The notes under the pieces: generated by a model
Databases searched by the model: none
Told to the model about the DNA's origin: nothing
Seen by the model: the letters and a program-made list of their open reading frames with translations, nothing else
From: Coenobita brevimanus
Taxonomy: Eukaryota > Arthropoda > Malacostraca > Decapoda > Coenobitidae
Length of the DNA: 64,000 bases
NCBI GenBank assembly: GCA_032717465.1
Contig: CM064732.1
Span: 32,649,138 to 32,713,137 of the forward strand
Reading direction: 5' to 3'
Part shown: piece after piece, positions 1 to 10,368 of the stretch
Numbering within the stretch: the first letter of the stretch is position 1
Layout of the letters: each line of letters starts with the position of its first letter
Program-made: the position numbers and the translations under genes

Positions 1-345
1 TTATTCAGTCAAACAACCAAGCCCCCAGTATGCCAAAAAACGAGTAGAATATTTAAGCCATCCATTTATTGATTTATTCCGACAGGAAATCAGTCATTCA
101 ATAAATCAGGCAATCAATAAATTAAAATCTGCTCCACTGATCCCGTCAGTCAGACAATGATTTAGTCACGTAATTAAAATATTTGTCATTCATTTAAGCC
201 AGTCAGTCTGTCAGTAGTTAACTAGTCAGGAATTTATCATGTGCAGCACGCTGTTCATTATTCAGTAAGGCAGTCAGGTCAGTGGATCAATCAGTGAGTG
301 GATCAATTAGGCGAACTGGCTGGCGAGTGTGACAAGAACTGCTGC
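1..345. repeat. Degenerate CAGT/AATCA-rich simple sequence
   Basis: AT-rich DNA in which short words such as cagtcagt, aatcagtca and gtcattcat recur imperfectly. It looks like a decayed low-period tandem repeat. No coding frame or recognisable element was seen. Confidence 0.5.
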
Positions 346-1113
346 TCAGAGCTTAGCCAAAGTTCGTAATGAGAGAGAAAGGGGCTGGTTGGCAAGGAAG
401 CGGAGAAGAGGTGATGGAAGAAGAAGAGAAGGAGAAAAGAGATGAAAATCAAATAGATGAAAGAGAGAGGGTAAAAGGAGAAGGAGAGAAGACAAGGAAA
501 AGGAAGGAAAAGAGAGGGGAAGGAGAGAGGAGAGGGGAAGGAGTGAGGGGATGAGGAACAGAGAGGAGAGGAGACTGGGGGAGATGGAGAAAGGAAAATA
601 GAATAAGGGAAAAGAAGTGAGATGGAGATGAGGTGTACATAGAAGGAGGAGCAAAGGTTAAGGAAAGCTTAGAGGGAAAAGAGGTGTGAGTAAAAAAAAA
701 AAAAAAAAGGGGGGGGAAGGATGGGAAGGACTTAAGAAAAATATGGAAATGAGGATGACTTGGGAAAGAGAGTAGAGTGTGTGTAAGGATAGGAGAGAAT
801 AGCCAGGGGGGGGGGAGGGGAGGAAGCGAATGAGAGGGAAGAAGGTACGACGAAGGCAGGAAACGAAAAGGAAGGGAGGGTAGGGGAAGTTGGATTAGGA
901 ACGGGAAAGGCGGAGGGAAGGAAGGGAATCAGAATAGGGTAACAGGGGGAAGGTAAGAAGTGTGAGAGAAGGAGAAAGTATGAGGGGGGTCAGGGGGTAG
1001 GGGAGAAAAGGGAAATGGGGTTTAGGAGGGAAAAGAGGAAGGAACTTTGAGGGAAAAAGATATGGGAAGCAACTGAAGAGAAAATGGAAGACGCTTAAAC
1101 AGGGGAAACCTGA

Positions 1114-1172
<59 letters not shown>

Positions 1173-1200
1173 ATAAGAAACATAGGAAGACTCTCCTCTC
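346..1200 (+). repeat. Polypurine (GA-rich) tract with (AG)n
   Basis: About 850 bp of almost pure purine on the + strand (gaaggag, aggga and gggga words), with an A-run near 694 and a perfect (AG)n array at about 1115-1169. Open frames on the opposite strand here are runs of Ser, Leu, Pro and Phe, as expected from a polypyrimidine strand, so I do not call them genes. Mirror-symmetric purine tracts of this kind can form triplex DNA (general knowledge, not shown here). Confidence 0.85.
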
Positions 1201-1985
1201 TCCTCTCTTTGTCCTTCTTGGGGGGAAAAAATCGTAAATGTGTCTGTGATTCTGGCTCCCACTCCAAATACTGGAAGAATAGTAATATCTGTCGTACTCC
1301 AGAAGCATTAAAAAAAAAAAAAAAAAAAAAAACAGTACAACAGAAAGTTCTCTCCTTCGCACACCACACCCTTTCATTATATTCCGCACATAAAAATATC
1401 ATTTCTTGACTCTCCGTAAACGTTAAACTGGCATTTTTCAATCATGAAAGTTGATTTAAAACAATTGAATAACATTAGAATATGATGTTAATCACAAAGG
1501 TAAGCTGTGGAAAGAATGTAGGTATGTAGCAGTGTCACATTTTGCCACTGAGCCACAGGAAATATACTCCAAAACGAAAAACATCCCCGCCATGTTAAGA
1601 GGAATGAGGTCTAGAGAAAAGTAAATCCATTCTACTACTGTATTGCCTGAAGGAACTCTGATAGGAAAAGTAGAATGCATTACATAGGAACGTATTATAA
1701 ACTAAAACTGTGGAAGTATAAGCAAACACACCAAATTTGCTATGGTCATTTAAGAATTACAAATAACAGTTAGCTATGATCAACCTGCATCACAAATAGC
1801 TGAATGGAATGAGGAATGACACAGAATGGTCAAGCATTTGTATACTCATGCTTCAGAAATTATGAAAATGTAATACAAATGGCACATATGATAAACGCAC
1901 CCACCCCTGCAGTATTGTATTTTGAAATTAAGAAAAAAGGCTATTATTTAAGTGAAAGGTGAGAAGGCGATCCCTTAGGGTACCA
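1201..1985. other. Unassigned sequence with A23 tract
   Basis: Contains a poly-A run at 1310-1332 and otherwise AT-rich unique-looking DNA. No coding frame with recognisable motifs. The A-run could be a retroposon tail, but no body was identified upstream. Confidence 0.4.
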
Positions 1986-2745
1986 CACATTATAAGTTAT
2001 GGACTGGATAAATATCTACTACTGTGCAAAATATCGCTTTCCTATGTAAAAACTATGGTGTTGTCTCCCCACAGGCAGTCCTCTTCTGTGGAGATGGCCC
2101 TCCGGTGCCCTACCGTGCCGAAAACGTGGCCGGGTTCAATATCTACCGGTATGCAAAATCTCATGATCCTAGGTCACAACACAAAGGAGTCATTTGATAA
2201 CTGCAGACACCACTACATTACTGTGGGAGGAAACAAATAAGGGGAGACAGTCGGGCGAAGTGGGATCCCACCCTGTATAACCTCTGGTCCAAGTGAAGGT
2301 CTACCACTATACAAAATTTTGTGTGCCAATGTAAAAACTACGGTGTTCTATCCTGTTGGAGGAGTTCCCCTTATCGTGGGGGTGCCCAACCGCGGACTGG
2401 CATGAACGTCTACCAGCATGCAAAATTTCGTATACTTAGGTTAAAAACCATGACGACGCATAAAGTCTTTGAACAGATTGATCAGAACTCCACAGGGGCC
2501 ACATGTGACCTCAGAGAGCCTCACATTGCCTAAAATTTGACCCAGTAGAGGTCTATCATTGCGCAAAAGCTCACGTTCAAAGGAAAACAAACTTTGGCAT
2601 TGTCCCGCCTTGAGTCAGTCCCCGTCCCTTCAGAGGGTGCCCATGGAATACCTACCCTGCTTAAAACTGGTAAAAATTTATGGTCGTGCATAAAAATTTT
2701 GTTGTAACCACCACCTTCCTCGTGTGTTGTGACCAATGGTGGTTA
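1986..2745 (+). repeat. Cryptic interspersed repeat R1, about six diverged units
   Basis: A loose motif recurs at about 2015, 2150, 2305, 2415, 2555 and 2645: a TATCTACCA-like word, then TGCAAAATTTCG, a CCTAGGT-like word and AAAACTATGGTGTTGTC. Spacing is irregular (about 90-150 bp) and units are strongly diverged. Another unit lies at 5515-5620. I do not recognise the family. It carries no open frame of note. Confidence 0.55.
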
Positions 2746-2796
2746 CACCATTACCAACACGTAGTCTATGTGAATAGATATCTGTTTATCTAACTA

Positions 2797-2872
2797 TCAA
2801 TTTATTGACCTATCTATCTATCTCTGTCTGTCTATTTATTTACCTATCTATCTATCTATCTATCTATCCATA
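2797..2872. repeat. (TATC)n microsatellite
   Basis: Imperfect TATC/TGTC tetranucleotide array ending in a clean run of ctat units before 2872. Confidence 0.9.
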
Positions 2873-3246
2873 TACATTGAACTTCCCATAATCCGGCATC
2901 CGATGGTTCAGAATTTTCAGCCCAGGGTCAGTTTTAGCTTTTAGGGGTAAAAAATTGAGAAAAATCAGGAAAAATCGAAAAATATCGAAAAATTGCTGAA
3001 AGCTGTGCTCTAAACTATCCAATTCCACACCTCAAACAGCCTACAAATGTACTACACCACAAAGGCAAGTAAAGAAAACGATCATTTTTAAATTATTATA
3101 ATGTGTTATTATTTCCTGGGGTGTGTTTTGAACATTTTCAGGTACCTGTCTGATAGTCCAGAAATTATGATAATCCGGAAGGTCCGTGGGCTACTGCATT
3201 CCAAATTAAAGGACTTTTACTGTGTGTGTGTGTTTGTATATATATA

Positions 3247-5165
3247 CATAATCGTGCTAAGTCTGTTCTTTGCTCTACTAAAAATAATTTCATCCATACT
3301 AAATGCTCTCAACTCTCCAACTCGAATTCTTCCCTCTCCTTCTGGCACCTTGCCAAAAATCTTTCTAACAACTTTACCTCATCATCCTTCCCTCCTCTTT
3401 TCTACTCTGATGGTTCTGTAGCTATTTTTTCTACTGATAAAGCAGATCTCTTCGCACAGACTTTCTCCTCCAATTCCACCTTAGACGATTCCGGTGCTGT
3501 TCCTCCATCACATCCCCCCTCTGACTTCCTCATTCTTCAGTTGATGTATTTTCTGCCATCACTGGCCTCAGTACTAACAAGGCATATGGGCCTGATGGGG
3601 TCCCTCCTGTTGTTCTCAAGAACTGTGCTTCTGTGCTTACACCCTGCCTAGGCAAACTCTTTCGCCTTTGTCTGTTAACTTGTACCTTTCCTTCTTGCTG
3701 GAAGTTTGCTCTCATTCAACCAGTCCCAAAGAAGGGTGACCACTCCCAATCCTCCAACTATCGTCCAATTCCTTTAACGTCCTGTATTTCAAAAGTTTTC
3801 GAGTCAATTCTCAATAGAAAAATTTTAAGGCATCTTTCCTATCACAACCTTCTTTCCGATCGTCAGTACGGGTTCCGTCAGGGACGCTCCACTGGCGATC
3901 TTCTCACCTACCTTTCAGACTCCTGGTCATCCTCCTTTCGGGACTTTGGCGAAACCTTTACCATTGCACTTGACATTTCAAAGGCTTTCGATCGAGTCTG
4001 GCATAAATCTTTAATTTCCAAACTGCCCTCCTGCGGTTTCTATCCTTCTATATGTGCCTTCATCGCTAGTTTCCTCTCTGGTCATTCTATAGCCGCTGTT
4101 GTAGACGGCCATCGTTCTTCTCCTAGATCTATCCACAGTGGTGATCCTCAGGGCTCTGTCCTATCACCAACTCTCTTTCTTTTATTCATCAATGATCTTC
4201 TAAGCTGTACATCTAACCCTATCCACTCATACGCTGATGACTCCACCCTTCACCTTTCCATTCGGTTCTCGCAACGCCCATCTCAACAGTTACTTCAACA
4301 AACAAGGGATGAGGCCATGGCACACCTAATGTCTGACTTGGTTCGTATCTCTGACTGGGGTAAAAATAATATGGTTGTTTTTAATGCATCTAAGACTCAA
4401 TTCTTACAACTATCAACCCGACAAAATCTTCCACAGGTATACCCACTAATGTTTAATAATATTCAGCTTAATCCTGCATCATCCTTGAACATGCTTGGGG
4501 TTTCATTTACTCAGGACTTATCTTGGAAAGATCATATTACATCTCCTGTAAAATCTGCTTCCAAGAGATTGGGTGTGCTAAGCCGACTCCACTCTTTCTT
4601 TACCCCTGCACAATTGTTGACTCTATACAGGGGTTTTATCCGCCCCTGTGTGGAGTACAACTCTCATGTGTGGGGAGGCTCCCCACATACAGCTCTTCTC
4701 AATAAGGTGGAGTCAAAGGCTTTTCGTCTCATTAACTCTCCTCCTCTTACTGACTCCCTTCAACCTCTGTCTCTTCGCTGCACTGTTCCATCTTTATCTC
4801 TTTTCTATCGTTACTTTAATGGTCACTGCTCCTCTGAACTCTCTGCTTGCATTCCTACATCTATGACAGGCACGTAGCACCCGTCTGGCAGCAAACTCTC
4901 ATCCCTTTTCTGTCCAACTCTCTAATGCAAGAGTTAACCGTTACTCCCAGTCTTTTATTTATGCAACAGGTCAGCTCTGGAACTCTCTCCCTCTGTCTGT
5001 ATTTCCTGCTGCCTATGATCTCCAGTCTTTGAAACGCAGTGTGTCCAGGCATCTCAAAATGATTGGATCTTGAATTTGGCTCTCTATTGTGTTTTCTTTT
5101 TCTCATGGAGGGAACTGTAAACTGCGGACTCACGGCCTTTGGTTCCTTCTTCTTCGCATAAAAAA
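3247..5165 (+). mobile_element. LINE family alpha, copy 1 (5'-truncated non-LTR retrotransposon)
   Basis: A 1.9-kb 5'-truncated LINE. Homology to the other alpha copy with this end (59.8-61.7 kb, minus) begins abruptly at the codons for NRAKSVL near 3250, right after a (TG)n(TA)n array. The 3' UTR runs through a GGCCTTTGGTTCCTTCTT motif near 5138 shared by all alpha 3' ends, then GCATAAA and a TATC/TA microsatellite. The endonuclease half is missing. The RT sequence resembles the jockey/CR1 side of the LINE tree, but I cannot place it in a clade by eye. Confidence 0.85.
3250..4877 (+). pseudogene. Alpha LINE reverse transcriptase, truncated and frameshifted
   Basis: The N-terminal part (3250-3600, NRAKSVLCSTKNN, HLAKNLSNNF) is in a different frame from the main 3633-4877 frame, so at least one frameshift breaks it. 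The main frame encodes about 414 residues with classic LINE RT boxes in order: KGDHSQSSNYRPI (box 1), YGFRQGRSTGD, ALDISKAFDRVWHKSL (box A, catalytic Asp), GDPQGSVLSPTLFLLF (box B) and SYADDSTLH (catalytic ADD). Then come the thumb and the conserved C-terminal HVWGGSPHTALLNKVESKAF. The catalytic Asp residues are present, but there is no endonuclease and no proper start, so it is not a functional gene. Confidence 0.85.
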
Positions 5166-5224
5166 ATAAATATCTATATCTAGATATATCTATCTCTATC
5201 TATCTATATATATATATAATATAA
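5166..5224. repeat. TATC/TA microsatellite between two LINE tails
   Basis: Short TATC and TA runs sit exactly between the 3' end of alpha copy 1 (plus) and the 3' end of an alpha fragment (minus), so the array abuts two LINE tails facing each other. Confidence 0.75.
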
Positions 5225-5340
5225 TTATGCTAAGACGAAGGAACCACAGGTCAACGAGCCCGCAAAAACTGTTCTTTCCAAGAGAAAAACAAAATACTAG
5301 AGAGAGCCAATTTCAAGATTACATGTTCATCGTTTAAATC
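5225..5340 (-). mobile_element. LINE alpha 3'-end fragment (minus)
   Basis: On the minus strand this matches the alpha 3' UTR seen at 59814-59925 and 21650-21770: GGTTCCTTCGTC at the tail end, then GGGCTCGTTGACC, and GGCTCTCTCTAG near 5310. It is a very short 5'-truncated insertion with no coding sequence. Confidence 0.7.
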
Positions 5341-5669
5341 ATTTGGCCCTACATAACGACTTTATTCAATACCACCGTGATCCGTCTCCCTTGTAGCAGT
5401 TCCGCTCTCTGGGATCCCACCATGCTCATAATCTGCCTCGAAGTAGCTGTACCTTTCAGTAAAATTCAAGCTCCTATAAAAAAAAAAAAAAAAATAGGTA
5501 ACGGGTTTGTGTGAGGCATCCTGAGGCGGCTCTCGGTGGACCCACTTTGCCTAAAACCTGGGCCGAGGAGATTTTATCTCTGTGCAAAATTTCGCTTTCC
5601 TAACACTTCTCCTTTAAGGCCTGGACTCCATTCTTCAAGAGAATATAGTAGATCACTGAGTGGGTTTGA

Positions 5670-5717
<48 letters not shown>

Positions 5718-5820
5718 CCACACCATCGCTCTCTCATTTCTGATAAAATGGTCCCAGGAAGAGTCGACTGAGCAAGCAGTGTCTGAGAAATGGTACACAT
5801 AATGTTTCTGAACCATTCAT
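5341..5820. repeat. R1 repeat unit and (GA)n array
   Basis: An R1-like unit lies at about 5515-5615 (GCCTAAAA, TATCTCTGTGCAAAATTTCG, CTTTCCTA) and matches the units at 2.0-2.7 kb. A perfect (AG)n array occupies about 5672-5713. There is an A-run near 5479-5494. No gene seen. Confidence 0.6.
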
Positions 5821-5863
5821 CTTAAGAAAAAGGGAAAAGCGAGAAGGAAAAAGTGGATGTCAG

Positions 5864-6979
5864 TTGAAACATGGAATGCGATTCAGAAAAAGGAAAGAGA
5901 CGAAGTTAAGAAGTGAAGAACAACATGTTGATGACCAGGTAGTTGAAGTACTTAGAGCAAAGTACTGGAGTTTACATTCTGAAGTAAAAAGACTTTTTAG
6001 ACGTGATAAGAGGAGGCTATATGATGAAAAGGAAACAGACAGAAATTAAATTAAGTAAAAATGACGGTCAGAGCACAAGAGCAGCGTATCAGGCCATAAA
6101 GGAGTTAACTGGGACTAAAACAAGAAGGAAGGAAATACCTGTACGAGATACAAATGGTAATTTGATGACTAAAGATTTGGATATAAAAGGAAGGTGGAAA
6201 GAGCACTTTGAATCTGTTCTAAATAGACCAATCCCAGCTGAAGAGGACATTTTGCCAGCCGAGAGAGATATGCAGATAGAAACAGGGGACATAACTTTGG
6301 AAGAGGTAGCAAAATCTATAAAGGAGTTACAGAATTTTAAAGCCCCAGGAGAGGATGGAACATTTCCTGAAATGCTTAAGATGGAAAATGATGAGTGATG
6401 AATGTGCTTTTGAAATTTTTAATGTGGCTTGGGATAATGGTGGAATTATAGAAGAGTGGAAAAATGGGGTGATTATAAAAATTCCAAAAGAGAGAGATTT
6501 AAGTGTGTGTGGCAATTGGAGGGGGATAACTTTGACACCTGTAGTTGCAAAAGTCTTTTCCAAAATCTTGTTGAACAGAACAGAGCCAGTAATTGATAAA
6601 ATTTTAAGAGAGGAACAAGCGGGATTTAGAAAGGGTCGAGGTTGTAATGATCAGATTTTTACTGCAAGGCGTCTAATGCAAGAAGCTAATGAGATAAAAA
6701 TGCCGCTTAGAATGTGTTTTGTGGATTTTGAAAAGGGGTTTCATAGTGTTTCACGTGGAGCTATGTTGAAAATTATGAGATTCTATGGTATACCAGAAAA
6801 GTTTGTAAATAGTATTAGAAGCCTGCATGAAGGTACTTTTTGTAAGGTAATGGTGGATGGTTCTTCGAGTGATCCATTTGAAGTTAGGTCGGGCGTGATT
6901 CAAGAAGGAGTTTTTTCGTCATTGCTGTTTGTTTTGGTTATGGATTTTGTTATGAGAAAGGTTGTAAGGAGAACAGGTG
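5864..6979 (+). pseudogene. Beta LINE reverse transcriptase, N-terminal half
   Basis: Three overlapping frames (about 5864-6049, 6003-6398, 6355-6984) together encode an RTE-like RT: a linker rich in Lys and Arg, LTGTKTRRKEIPVRD, GRWKEHFESVLNR, NFKAPGEDG, LSVCGNWRGITLTPVVAKVF (box 1), EEQAGFRKGRGCNDQIF (box 2) and FVDFEKGFHSVSRGAM (box A). The usual DSVDR of box A reads HSVSR, and the usual RQGCVLSP of box B reads IQEGVFSS. At least two frameshifts and these changes mark it as dead. It stops where the LTR palindrome begins. Confidence 0.8.
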
Positions 6980-7531
6980 TGTAGGACTACATAATAGATA
7001 GATAGATAAATAGGTAGATAGAGAGACAGATAGAAGCAGGAAGTCAAATGATGAGAAGGTGTTGTGTCTGCGAGAATCGAGCAGTGCTAAACATGCTTAC
7101 ACACTCTTAACACTGAGGAAAGGTGATGACAGCGGCCAGTAAGGAGATGATGTAGTTAGCTGTCAGCAGTCCTCTCGTGAACAAAGATCCACGAGGAACA
7201 CACGTGACACACCCCTGCTACACCAGATTTTAGGAAAGAGAGTGTAGAAGGAGACAAGCGACCCTAGAGAGAGGTCGAGACGGAGATTAGCCTTAGAACA
7301 GAGAGAGAGAGAGATAGCGAGACAGGGAGGTAACTACCCGGGACTTATACTCTTTCCATGTGAGAGACCTGTTTAATATTTCCAAGACAAATAAAAATAG
7401 TCCCATAATATTCTTTACCTCTCCCGTCACTACATGACATCTGGTGGGGAAGCTACTACAAGATATAAAAGCCGCTCGACCACAAGTCTAAAATATACTT
7501 CTCTACAAGTAACTACAAAGTCTTTATGACA
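6980..7531 (+). repeat. Left LTR arm of the palindrome
   Basis: Runs from TGTAGG to ATGACA, 552 bp, with TG and CA termini, a GATA-rich start, a short (GA)n near 7301 and AATAAA at 7390-7395. It differs from the right arm at about ten sites, e.g. ggtgatgacagc here against agctgacaacagc in the reverse complement of the right arm. Confidence 0.8.
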
Positions 7532-7534
7532 TTT

Positions 7535-7552
7535 ATCCCACCGCTGCCACCA
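7535..7552 (-). promoter_or_regulatory. Primer-binding site complementary to tRNA-Leu
   Basis: On the minus strand the 18-mer TGGTGGCAGCGGTGGGAT starts two bases after the LTR end (CA, then TT), which is the standard spacing for a retrotransposon minus-strand primer site. The plus strand reads as the last 18 nt of a tRNA-Leu with CCA. Exactly 18 nt are present before the sequence turns back into the other LTR arm. Confidence 0.8.
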
Positions 7553-7554
7553 AA

Positions 7555-8106
7555 TGTCATAAAGACTTTGTAGTTACTTGTAGAGAAGTATATTTTAGAC
7601 TTGTGGTCGAGCGGCTTTTATATCTTGTAGTAGCTTCCCCACCAGATGTCATGTAGTGACGGGAGAGGTAAAGAATAGTATGGGACTATTTTTATTTGTC
7701 TTGGAAATATTAAACAGGTCTCTCACATGGAAAGAGTATAAGTCCCGGGTAGCTACCTCCCTGTCTCGCTATCTCTCTCTCTCTCTGTTCTAAGGCTAAT
7801 CTCCGTCTCGACCTCTCTCTAGGGTCGCTTGTCTCCTTCTACTCTCTCTTTCCTAAAATCTGGTGTAGCAGGGGTGTGTCACGTGTGTTCCTCGTGGATC
7901 TTTGTTCACGAGAGGACTGCTGACAGCTAACTGCATGATCTCCTTACTGGCCGCTGTTGTCAGCTTTCCTCAGTGTTAAGAGTGTGTAAGCATGTTTAGC
8001 ACTGCTCGATTCTCGCAGACACAACACCTTCTCATCATTTGACTTCCTGCTTCTATCTGTCTCTCTATCTATCTATTTATCTATCAATCTATTATGTAGT
8101 CCTACA
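7555..8106 (-). repeat. Right LTR arm of the palindrome (inverted)
   Basis: Reverse complement of the left LTR. On the minus strand it starts at 8106 with TGTAGG and ends at 7555 with GACA, followed by TT and the primer-binding site. Because it is inverted, both outer ends of the whole element are U3 ends. Confidence 0.8.
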
Positions 8107-8935
8107 GGTGCAGGAATTAACTGGAAAGAAAATAAGAAGCTGATGGATTTGGACTATGCTGATACTGATTTGCGGAAGTATTTACGAGATGCAGAGGGTG
8201 CTTCATTGTCGGGTGAAGGAAGGAGAAAAAGTGGGATTGGTAATAAATTGTGGAAAGACTAAATTATTAATATGAACGTGGAGAACCAAATCGATTGTGT
8301 AATTGGGAATAATGTGGTGAAGAATGTAGAAAACTTTTAATATCTGGAAACGACTGTATCATCTAATGGATCAATAAATAATGAAACTGAGGAGAGGAAG
8401 ACAGGCTTGGCGAGCTGTTGGAATGCTGAAATCTGTTTGGAATAATAATATGCTTTCAGTACATACTAAAGTGAAAATTTATAAGTCCATGGTTAGACCA
8501 ATTTTAATTTATGGGCATGAGTCATGGTACAGTTCATTGCAACAGATCAGAAAGTATTAGGATTTGAGAATAAAATACTGAGAAGGATTGTTGGGGTAAA
8601 GTGGCAAGACAGAGTTACAAATGAAAGAGTAAGGGATATTACGAGAGTGGAACCAGTTAATGAATATGTGAGACTGTCTCGCTGAAAGTGGCTGGGCACA
8701 TATACAGAAAAGAAGGCAGTTTAATACAGGATGTGCCAGAGTGGACTGCTAGAGGAAGAAGAGGTAGAGGTAAGCCGAGGGAAACGTGGTTGAGGACAAT
8801 GAAAAGAGAAACAGGAGAGGAGTGTTGGTGGGACCTGAAGGAGATGGCAAGAGACAAATATTGGTGGAGAGAGTTCATCGAGGCCCTATGCATCCCGTGG
8901 GATGCCACAGGAAATTATTGATTGATTGATTGAAG
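8107..8935 (+). pseudogene. Beta LINE reverse transcriptase, C-terminal half
   Basis: Continues the beta RT after the insertion: GINWKENKKLMDLDYADTD (the catalytic YADD now reads YADT), then the thumb and C-terminal region RRIVGVKWQDRVTNERVRD, KWLGHIYRKEG and GRRGRGKPRETWLRTM, which is the usual end of RTE-type polyproteins. Several stops lie between 8260 and 8640. The reading ends at DATGNY and passes into the ATTG tail. Confidence 0.8.
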
Positions 8936-9265
8936 TTATGATAAATGTTGTAAGTGTTTTAGGTTCAATTATCATTGGCACAAAACCTGCTGAACACAGG
9001 TGTGTGGGGCTTTGTGAATAGTGCATATAATTGTGTGCATATAAGGTGTATGTAAAGAGATGAAGTGCCTGAGTAAAATTACGTGAAATATCGATAAGTG
9101 AAATTAAAAACAGGGTTTTGAAAAGTATAGCTAAGAAAACTGAAATGTAAGGAAGTGCTTTGTATGTTGTATTAGCATATAAAATCTATAAAGTAAGTAT
9201 GATATGTGAAACTAATCTAAAGAAAATTCGTTATAAGCGAAGTTATGATGAATTTATGTTAAGCG
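8936..9265. other. AT-rich spacer between LINEs
   Basis: AT-rich DNA between the beta tail and the first recognisable gamma RT sequence. No motif seen. It may include decayed 5' parts of gamma. Confidence 0.4.
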
Positions 9266-9269
9266 TTTC

Positions 9270-10273
9270 TTTAGTCGAAAAGTGTCTAGAGAAGGGAAGA
9301 AGTTGTATGCGACCTTCATGGATTTGGAGAACGCAAATGACAGGGTGGATAGACAAGGATTGTGGAAAGTATTAACGTATGGAGTAGATGGGAAGCTGTT
9401 GAATGCTGTGGAGAGTATGTATGAGGGTGCTAAGGCTGCAGTGCATGTGGTTAGTGAACTGAGTTTTTCTACGTGAAGGTTGGGTTGAAACAGAGATGTT
9501 TCATGTCTCTATGATTGTTCAATCTGTATATGGATGGGGTTATAAAAGAGATACAAGGAAGGGCAGTGTATATTGGAGTGGCCCTAATGAGAGAGGGCAG
9601 TGTTTGGAAACTCCCTGTACTCTTGTTTGCAGATAATACTGTGTTGTTAAGTGAACATAAAAGGGAGCTACAAGGCTTGGTTGATGAGTTTAGGAGAGTG
9701 TGTAAGAAACGAAATTTAAAGGTGCATGTAGGGAAGAGTAAAGTTATGGTCTTTGAGAGAGGTGAAGTCAGTGAATGTACAGTGAGGTTAGATGATGAGG
9801 AAATGGAAAATGTGAGAACGTTTAAGTACTTGGGTAGTGTGAGGAGTATGGATGGAAGTTTGGAGGGTGAAGTGCTTGAAATGGTGCAACAAGGAAGAAA
9901 AGTTGCTGGTTCCTTGAAGGCAGTGATAAGAAACAGGGAAGTGAGCGTGGAAGTGAAAAAGTTATTACATGACAGTATTGTGATACCAACTCTGACGTAT
10001 GGAAGTGAAGCTTGGACGTTGTTGCAGGGACATAAGTCAAGAGTGAAAGCAGTGGAAATGAGTTATTTGAGAGGAGCCTGTGGAGTCACATGGGGAGACA
10101 GACTGACAAATGAGGAAGTGAAGGAGCGTTGTGGTGTAGATGTGGATGTGATAGGAATCATTAGGAGAAACACACTGAGGTGGTTTGGCCATGTGGAGAG
10201 GATGGAGAGTGAGAGGCTGACGAGGATAATGTTCGTGGGTGAGAGGGATGGAGTGGAGAGGTATGACATGTAG
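9270..10273 (+). pseudogene. Gamma LINE reverse transcriptase, 5'-truncated
   Basis: The first part (9270-9480) gives EKCLEKGRSC in one frame and KKLYATFMDLENANDRVDRQ (box A) in another, with frameshifts. The main frame (about 9515-10273, 252 codons) has LFNLYMDGVIKEI, LLFADNTVLLSEHKRELQGL, NLKVHVGKSKVMVFERGEV, FKYLGSVRSMDGSLEGEV and TLTYGSEAWTLLQGHKSRVK, and ends in RNTLRWFGHVERMESERLTR. The catalytic FADD reads FADN, so polymerase activity would be lost. The same protein, with a different set of changes, lies on the minus strand at 63436-63978. Confidence 0.8.
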
Positions 10274-10368
10274 AGGTGTATGGTATGTAGGAGGACTACT
10301 GGGCCTTGGGTGCAGGCTGTGAAGCCTATGCCCATAGTTATATGCATTAAAAAAAAAAAAAAAAAAAA
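10268..10368 (+). mobile_element. Short poly-A retroposon inside gamma
   Basis: Compared with the uninterrupted gamma 3' end near 63.4 kb, this copy carries an extra ~100 bp: GGAGGACTACTGGGCCTTGG, AGGCTGTGAAGCCTATGCCC and a 21-base A-run (about 10348-10368). The same motif, diverged and without the A-run, forms the end of the SINE at 25655-25735, so this may be a 5'-truncated SINE copy. Confidence 0.6.

Larger units (their letters stand above)
6980..8106. mobile_element. Palindromic LTR dimer: LTR - tRNA-Leu PBS - inverted LTR
   Basis: Two 552-bp arms that are reverse complements at roughly 98% by eye flank only 23 bp. Each arm begins TGTAGGACTACATAATAG and ends ATGACA, so it has the TG...CA ends of an LTR. 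Each carries an AATAAA about 135 bp before its end. The centre holds an 18-nt sequence that on the minus strand starts with TGG and is, from memory, exactly complementary to the 3' end of animal tRNA-Leu(AAG) including CCA. GGTG is duplicated on both sides (6976-6979 and 8107-8110). The target is the beta LINE RT. No gag or pol is present. Confidence 0.85.
5820..8935 (+). mobile_element. RTE-like LINE beta, interrupted by the LTR palindrome
   Basis: A degraded non-LTR element. The left part is 5820-6979 and the right part 8107-8935, and the reading continues across the inserted palindrome (VVRRTG then AGINWKENKKL). It ends in an (ATTG)n tail at about 8918-8935, typical of RTE/CR1-type LINE 3' ends. 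The 5' boundary is uncertain because no second copy is present to compare. RT box sequences such as NWRGITL place it nearest the RTE group. Confidence 0.75.

Noticed and set aside
6980..8106. Foldback or MITE DNA transposon
   Set aside because: Possible at first sight, but TG...CA arm ends, AATAAA and a correctly spaced tRNA-Leu primer site fit LTRs better.
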